8,636 bases of DNA from positions 1 through 8,636 of the forward strand of contig DUNJ01000117.1 of assembly GCA_012839395.1 (NCBI GenBank), given 5' to 3'. The position numbers and the translations under genes are program-made. This document shows, piece by piece, positions 4,864 through 8,636 of the stretch (its first letter is position 1; every line of letters starts with the position of its first letter). The stretch comes from Tepidimicrobium sp. Its GTDB lineage: Bacteria > Bacillota > Clostridia > Tissierellales > Tepidimicrobiaceae. The notes beneath the pieces were generated by a model that was not told the DNA's origin, searched no databases, and saw only the letters and a program-made list of their open reading frames with translations.

Positions 4864-7440
4864 TACTATTAGCTTTAAGCTATCATTTTCAACCCTTACA
4901 ATTACCTTATCCTTATCCTTCAATAGCCCAGCTATGATCTTTCTACCCATTTCTGTTTCTAGATTTTTCTGTAAAAATCTATTTATAGGTCTAGCGCCAT
5001 ATTGAATGGAATAAGCCCTATTAAGCACAAATTCCTTGGCCTCCTCTGAAAATTCTATCTCAATCTCCCTGTCCCGCAGTCTATCCTCTATTTCAGCTAT
5101 TCTAAGATCGATTATCTTAAATATCTCGTGCCTTTGCAATGGCTTAAACATGACTATCTCATCAAGACGGTTTAGGAATTCCGGCCTGAAGGTTCTTTTC
5201 ATTTCATCCATAACCTTTTCTTTTGTATATTTATCTATCTTCCCATCGGCCTTTAGACCTTCGATTAGATAAGCAGAGCCTATATTAGAGGTCATTATTA
5301 TTACTGTATTCTTAAAGTCCACGGTTCTACCCTGATTATCTGTAAGCCTACCATCGTCTAACACCTGTAAAAGTATGTTAAATACATCGGAATGGGCCTT
5401 TTCTATTTCATCAAATAGTATTACTGAATAGGGTTTCCGCCTTACAGTCTCTGTCAATTGACCACCCTCATCATAACCTACATATCCAGGGGGAGCTCCT
5501 ATAAGCCTGGATACGGAATGCTTTTCCATATATTCACTCATATCGATCCTTACCATATTCCTCTCATCATCAAATAGAGTCTCCGTTAAAGCTTTTGCCA
5601 ACTCCGTCTTACCTACTCCCGTCGGCCCTAAAAATATAAAGGATCCTACCGGTCTATTTAACGGTTTGATTCCAGCCCTTGCCCTTATAACCGCATCCAC
5701 TACGGATGATATGGCGTCTTCCTGACCAATTATCCTTCTATGCAATATTTCATCCAAATTCAACAACTTTTCCCTTTCGGTTTCCACCAACTTAGTTACT
5801 GGTATTCCAGTCCATTTGGATACTACCTCTGCTATTTCCTCTTCTGTTACCTCCTCCTTTAACATTCTGTCATCCTTCTCATTCTTCAAATTTGCTTCCC
5901 TCAATTGCTTCTCCAATTCTACCAATTTGCCATATTTTAATTGGGACAGCCTCTCTAGATCATACTCCCTTTCCGCCTCCTCTATCTGCCTCTTGGTTAT
6001 ATCTATTTCCTCCTTGATCTTCCTCACAGATAGTATATTTTTCTTCTCCTCTTCCCATTTAGCTATTTTGACATCGAATTCCCCTCTTAACTCTGCGATA
6101 TCCTTCTCTATCCTTTGAAGACGCACTTTTGAACTTTCGTCCGTTTCCCTTTTAAGGGCCTCCCTTTCAATCTCAAGTTGCAATATTCGCCTTCTGGTTT
6201 TATCTAATTCTTGGGGCATGCTATCTATCTCAGTCCTTATCATAGCTGAAGCTTCATCCATAAGATCTATAGCCTTATCCGGTAGGTATCTATCGCTTAT
6301 ATACCTATCGGATAGAACAGCACAGGCTATAACCGCATTATCGGATATTTTAATGCCATGATGTATTTCATACCTTTCCTTAATACCTCTAAGGATAGAT
6401 ATACTATCCTCCACGGTGGGCTCATCTATCAACACCTTCTGAAATCTTCTTTCCAAGGCCGCATCCTGCTCTATATACTTTCTATATTCATCCAAGGTGG
6501 TAGCCCCAATGCATAGGATCTCTCCCCGAGCTAACATAGGTTTTAATAAATTAGATGCATCCATGGAGCCTTCGGTTCTGCCTGCTCCAACAATATTGTG
6601 AATCTCATCTATAAACATAATAATTTGGCCATTGGAATCATGGATTTCCTTAAGCACAGCCTTCAATCTTTCTTCAAATTCACCTCTATATTTAGCCCCT
6701 GCAATTATAGCACCCATATCCAGCGCAAATATGCTTTTATCCTTCAATCCCTCCGGCACATCTCCATTGACCATCCTTTGAGCTAACCCCTCTACAATGG
6801 CGGTTTTACCCACTCCTGGTTCTCCTATTAAAACTGGATTATTCTTGATTCTTCTGGAGAGAATTCTGATGGTATTTCTTATCTCTTCATCCCTACCGAT
6901 TACTGGATCTATATTGCCCTTTCTGGCTTCCTCAGTTAAATCCCTTCCAAACCTCTCCAAAGCAGCATAGGTAGCCTCTGGATTTTCAGAAGTAATAGTT
7001 TGACTTCCCCTTATCTCCTTAAGAGCTTCTAAAAACCTTTGAAGATTTATATCGTACCTATTGAATATATCCTCCGATGGGGTGCCCCTTTCTTTCAATA
7101 GGGATATATAGATATGCTCCACCCCTATATATTCATCTCCAAACCTTTTAGCCTCATCTTCAGAATTGAGTAGTATCTTCATATATATCCTACCTGGATA
7201 TATGCTTCCATCGCCATATTGCTTAGGAAGGTCGGAAATTTTATCGTCTATATCCTTTATTATAAGGTTTACATCCAAACCCATATAGCTTAATACCTTT
7301 GGAATTAACCCTTCATCCTGATCCATCAAAGCGCTATGAATATGGATTTCCTCCAGCTGCGGATTACCATTCTTAATAGCTATTTCCTGGGAATTTTGTA
7401 TACATTCCATACTCTTTTGAGTGAATTTATTATAATCCAT
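4858..7440 (-). CDS. clpB: ClpB disaggregase (Hsp100 AAA+ ATPase)
   Basis: A hexameric cytosolic ATPase that threads aggregated proteins through its pore together with Hsp70/J-protein. All 860 residues are present, the usual length. Order: Clp-N domain 1-145; AAA1 with Walker A GEPGVGKT (206-213), Walker B FIDE (276-279), pore loop AKYRGEFEER (Y251) and arginine finger RR 331-332; coiled-coil M-domain about 405-530, which distinguishes ClpB from ClpA/ClpX; AAA2 with Walker A GPTGVGKT (605-612), Walker B LFDE (675-678), pore loop GYVG (Y653), sensor TSN and FRPEFLNR; C-terminal oligomerisation region ending VENDSLKLIVE. No ClpP-binding IGF/L loop is apparent, as expected for ClpB. AGGAGG (7448-7453) lies 7 nt before the ATG. 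It follows the J-protein gene by 25 nt, so it shares that gene's CtsR-controlled promoter. No catalytic residue appears to be missing. Confidence 0.98.
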   Translation of the reverse strand: MDYNKFTQKSMECIQNSQEIAIKNGNPQLEEIHIHSALMDQDEGLIPKVLSYMGLDVNLIIKDIDDKISDLPKQYGDGSIYPGRIYMKILLNSEDEAKRFGDEYIGVEHIYISLLKERGTPSEDIFNRYDINLQRFLEALKEIRGSQTITSENPEATYAALERFGRDLTEEARKGNIDPVIGRDEEIRNTIRILSRRIKNNPVLIGEPGVGKTAIVEGLAQRMVNGDVPEGLKDKSIFALDMGAIIAGAKYRGEFEERLKAVLKEIHDSNGQIIMFIDEIHNIVGAGRTEGSMDASNLLKPMLARGEILCIGATTLDEYRKYIEQDAALERRFQKVLIDEPTVEDSISILRGIKERYEIHHGIKISDNAVIACAVLSDRYISDRYLPDKAIDLMDEASAMIRTEIDSMPQELDKTRRRILQLEIEREALKRETDESSKVRLQRIEKDIAELRGEFDVKIAKWEEEKKNILSVRKIKEEIDITKRQIEEAEREYDLERLSQLKYGKLVELEKQLREANLKNEKDDRMLKEEVTEEEIAEVVSKWTGIPVTKLVETEREKLLNLDEILHRRIIGQEDAISSVVDAVIRARAGIKPLNRPVGSFIFLGPTGVGKTELAKALTETLFDDERNMVRIDMSEYMEKHSVSRLIGAPPGYVGYDEGGQLTETVRRKPYSVILFDEIEKAHSDVFNILLQVLDDGRLTDNQGRTVDFKNTVIIMTSNIGSAYLIEGLKADGKIDKYTKEKVMDEMKRTFRPEFLNRLDEIVMFKPLQRHEIFKIIDLRIAEIEDRLRDREIEIEFSEEAKEFVLNRAYSIQYGARPINRFLQKNLETEMGRKIIAGLLKDKDKVIVRVENDSLKLIVE

Positions 7441-7465
7441 ATTCCCACCTCCTCATATAATAAAG

Positions 7466-8374
7466 CTACACTGTATCCCTTAAACGCTCATATAGCCTCT
7501 TCTGTTCTTCCGTCAAACTAGATGGATTTACTATATTTCCCCGAATATACATATCCCCCCTATTTCCCTTCATATCTCTGTATCCCTTTCCGGGAATTCT
7601 GATTCTTCTATCAGGGTCCATGTTTGGAGGTATGGTAAGCTTAATCCTGCCCTCCAAAGTATCCACCATTACCTTAGTACCTAAGGCTGCATCCCAGGGA
7701 AATAGATCTATATCCCTATATATATCCAATCCTTTTAGTTTAAGTTTATCCTCCAATATAAAATTAACCTTTAAGTATATATCGCCATCTATACCGGCCT
7801 TTCCACCTTTAATCTTTATCTTCTTGCCGGGCAATATACCCCTTGGCACCTTGACCGATAAAGATTTGTTTTCATTTCCTATCCTAAGGGATACAGTTCT
7901 ATTTGTACCTTTATATCCTTCCTCCAGGGTTATATTTAATTCCGATTCATAGGCTGGAGAAGCTCTACGCCTTGGCCGCCCCGAACGGCCACCAAATAGA
8001 TCGGACATATCAAACCTTCCTTCACCGCCAAAGAACATGTTGAAAAAATCGCTAAATCCCTCTGCACCTTCGGTGGTATAGGTGTAGCTATACCCATCCC
8101 CAAAGTTTCCAAATCCATATTGGGAGGGATCAAAATGTTGGCCATCGGTAAAATTATATCCGCTGCCAAAGGCATCATACTTTTTTCTCTTCTCCTTATC
8201 ACCTAAAACCTCATAAGCCTCGTTGATCTCCTTAAATCTTTCCTGGGCCCTTAAATCGTCAGGATTTAAATCCGGATGATACTTTTTAGCTAGTTTTCTA
8301 TACCTATTTCTTATCTCCTTATCGCTTGCATCCTTACCTACACCTAATATCTTATAATAATCCTTATATTCCAT
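7466..8374 (-). CDS. J-domain co-chaperone, class B (DnaJ/CbpA-like)
   Basis: Stimulates the ATPase of DnaK (Hsp70) and hands it substrates. The 302-aa product has a J-domain (1-66, DYYKILGV.KDAS, with the catalytic HPD at 33-35 and AYEVLGD), a Gly/Phe/Tyr-rich linker (66-130, including FGNFGDGYSY and FFNMFFGGEG), then two beta-sandwich substrate-binding domains (about 137-285, with LEEGYKG, VPRGILPGKKIKIKGGK, GDIYL, FPWDAALGTKV and IPGKGYRDMKGNRGDMYI), and a C-terminal helix SLTEEQKRLYERL. The four CxxCxGxG zinc repeats of true DnaJ are absent, so it is CbpA/DnaJB-like. ATG 8372-8374 is preferred. An in-frame TTG at 8398 would add 8 residues, but those are encoded by the ribosome binding site itself (AGGAGG, 8388-8393). 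The 13-nt spacing to the ATG is somewhat long. It is the first gene of the operon with clpB. Confidence 0.95.
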   Translation of the reverse strand: MEYKDYYKILGVGKDASDKEIRNRYRKLAKKYHPDLNPDDLRAQERFKEINEAYEVLGDKEKRKKYDAFGSGYNFTDGQHFDPSQYGFGNFGDGYSYTYTTEGAEGFSDFFNMFFGGEGRFDMSDLFGGRSGRPRRRASPAYESELNITLEEGYKGTNRTVSLRIGNENKSLSVKVPRGILPGKKIKIKGGKAGIDGDIYLKVNFILEDKLKLKGLDIYRDIDLFPWDAALGTKVMVDTLEGRIKLTIPPNMDPDRRIRIPGKGYRDMKGNRGDMYIRGNIVNPSSLTEEQKRLYERLRDTV

Positions 8375-8387
8375 ATATCGATTTCTA

Positions 8388-8393
8388 CCTCCT
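8388..8393 (-). promoter_or_regulatory. Ribosome binding site of the J-protein gene
   Basis: AGGAGG on the - strand, 13 nt before ATG 8374. It lies downstream of the alternative TTG start (8398), which has no Shine-Dalgarno of its own. This decides for the shorter 302-aa product. Confidence 0.7.
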
Positions 8394-8417
8394 CGCAATC
8401 AAATAGGAGAAGATTGT

Positions 8418-8437
8418 CCTGACCTTCTCTGACCTTC
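8418..8437 (-). promoter_or_regulatory. CtsR operator (tandem GGTCA repeat)
   Basis: On the - strand the sequence is two 10-bp direct repeats, GAAGGTCAGA and GAAGGTCAGG. Within them, GGTCAGA-GAA-GGTCAGG (8418-8434) fits the CtsR heptad box, roughly RGTCAAA-NAN-RGTCAAA, with five conserved bases in each half and the correct 3-nt spacer. It lies at about +2 to +19 relative to the predicted start, where a bound repressor would block transcription. clpB is a known CtsR target in Firmicutes, which supports the assignment. Confidence 0.85.
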
Positions 8438-8443
8438 AGCCCT

Positions 8444-8472
8444 ATTATAGACCTTATACGATTAAAAATCAA
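8444..8472 (-). promoter_or_regulatory. Sigma-A promoter of the J-protein–clpB operon
   Basis: On the - strand, TTGATT (8467-8472), 17-nt spacer, then a perfect TATAAT (8444-8449). Predicted start near 8437, giving a leader of about 63 nt. The CtsR box follows immediately. Confidence 0.88.
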
Positions 8473-8541
8473 CATCCATTAACCTATTTATCGTATGCCC
8501 TAAATAGTATATCCCAATATGCAACAATATTGCCTGCTTCT

Positions 8542-8597
8542 ATAATTATCCATAACTATATGATATAATAGAATGGAGTGCTTTATTGGATAATTAT
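8542..8597. repeat. 10-bp inverted repeat bracketing a + strand promoter
   Basis: ATAATTATCC (8542-8551) and GGATAATTAT (8588-8597) are exact reverse complements 36 bp apart. They are centred almost on the TATAAT at 8564-8569. They could be operator halves, or chance pairing in AT-rich DNA. Confidence 0.55.
8561..8569 (+). promoter_or_regulatory. Extended -10 promoter reading out of the window
   Basis: TGATATAAT, an extended -10 (TGn-TATAAT), with no recognisable TTGACA at 17 nt upstream. It would start transcription near 8576, towards a gene beyond the right edge. The rest of 8475-8636 shows no convincing gene. Confidence 0.5.
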
Positions 8598-8636
8598 GGA
8601 ACATTATCTGCAACACCTCTGTAGAAAATACCATTC

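Noticed and set aside
7936..8202. 88-aa frame within the J-protein gene, and several + strand frames across clpB and the FliK-like gene.
   Set aside because: All lie inside well-supported genes, with low-complexity Ser/Phe/Ile-rich translations typical of antisense or alternative-frame shadows, and show no family match.
8375..8398. Longer J-protein start at TTG (8398), adding MRGGRNRY.
   Set aside because: The added codons are the AGGAGG ribosome site of the ATG start, no Shine-Dalgarno precedes the TTG, and J-domains normally begin close to the DYYKILGV motif.
8400..8480. CIRCE (HrcA) or HAIR (HspR) heat-shock elements before the J-protein–clpB operon.
   Set aside because: No TTAGCACTC-N9-GAGTGCTAA or CTTGAGT-N7-ACTCAAG pattern is present. 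The direct repeat there fits CtsR instead.
8596..8636. Open frame MEHYLQHLCRKYH… running off the right edge on the + strand.
   Set aside because: Only 13 codons, with no convincing ribosome binding site. It could be the start of a gene, but nothing here supports it beyond the upstream promoter.
1..8636. CRISPR arrays, transposons, tRNA genes, or a novel defence system.
   Set aside because: No spaced direct-repeat array, transposase, terminal repeats with target duplication or tRNA-like cloverleaf was seen. All large frames are explained by flagellar and chaperone families.

Overview
The window looks like chromosomal DNA of a motile, low-GC, Gram-positive bacterium, most likely a clostridial-type Firmicute. 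The evidence is the AT-rich coding with many AGA/AGG/ATA codons, strong AGGAGG ribosome binding sites, a long Bacillus/Clostridium-type SRP RNA, a CtsR-type heat-shock operator, a YaaR (DUF327) protein, and a flagellin preceded by FliK-like and FlhB-C-like genes. I see no insertion sequence, phage gene or CRISPR array.

Layout. (1) Bases 1-265, + strand: the large SRP RNA, read towards a perfect 34-bp palindromic terminator (277-310) shared with the convergent flagellar operon. The first 22 bases are the reverse complement of what the SRP RNA 5' arm should read. (2) Bases 308-4244, - strand: a compact late-flagellar operon. In transcription order it encodes a 788-aa protein with a FliK-like C-terminus, a 68-aa protein resembling a cut-down FlhB cytoplasmic domain, a short flagellin, and the chaperone FliS. 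Gaps are 8-16 nt or overlaps. (3) Bases 4245-4367: a divergent control region with two back-to-back sigma-D (sigma-28) promoter candidates in mirror symmetry. One drives the flagellar operon and one drives yaaR. (4) Bases 4368-4814, + strand: yaaR (DUF327). A hairpin (4819-4863) separates it from the convergent clpB. (5) Bases 4858-8374, - strand: a two-gene proteostasis operon, a class-B J-protein (DnaJ/CbpA-like, no zinc finger) followed by the ClpB disaggregase. It is driven by a strong sigma-A promoter with a tandem-repeat CtsR box just downstream of the -10. (6) Bases 8475-8636: non-coding, with an extended -10 promoter pointing out of the window and flanked by a 10-bp inverted repeat.

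How the genes work together. FliK and the FlhB C-terminal domain are the two partners of the export-specificity switch in the flagellar type III apparatus. Finding short or atypical versions of both, co-transcribed with flagellin and its chaperone, suggests a second or accessory late-export switch. The YaaR gene may share its regulation. The J-protein/ClpB operon would supply a heat-inducible disaggregase with its own Hsp70-recruiting co-chaperone, repressed by CtsR. The most unusual points are the FliK-like/mini-FlhB pair, the mirror-image sigma-D promoters, and the inverted 5' segment of the SRP RNA.
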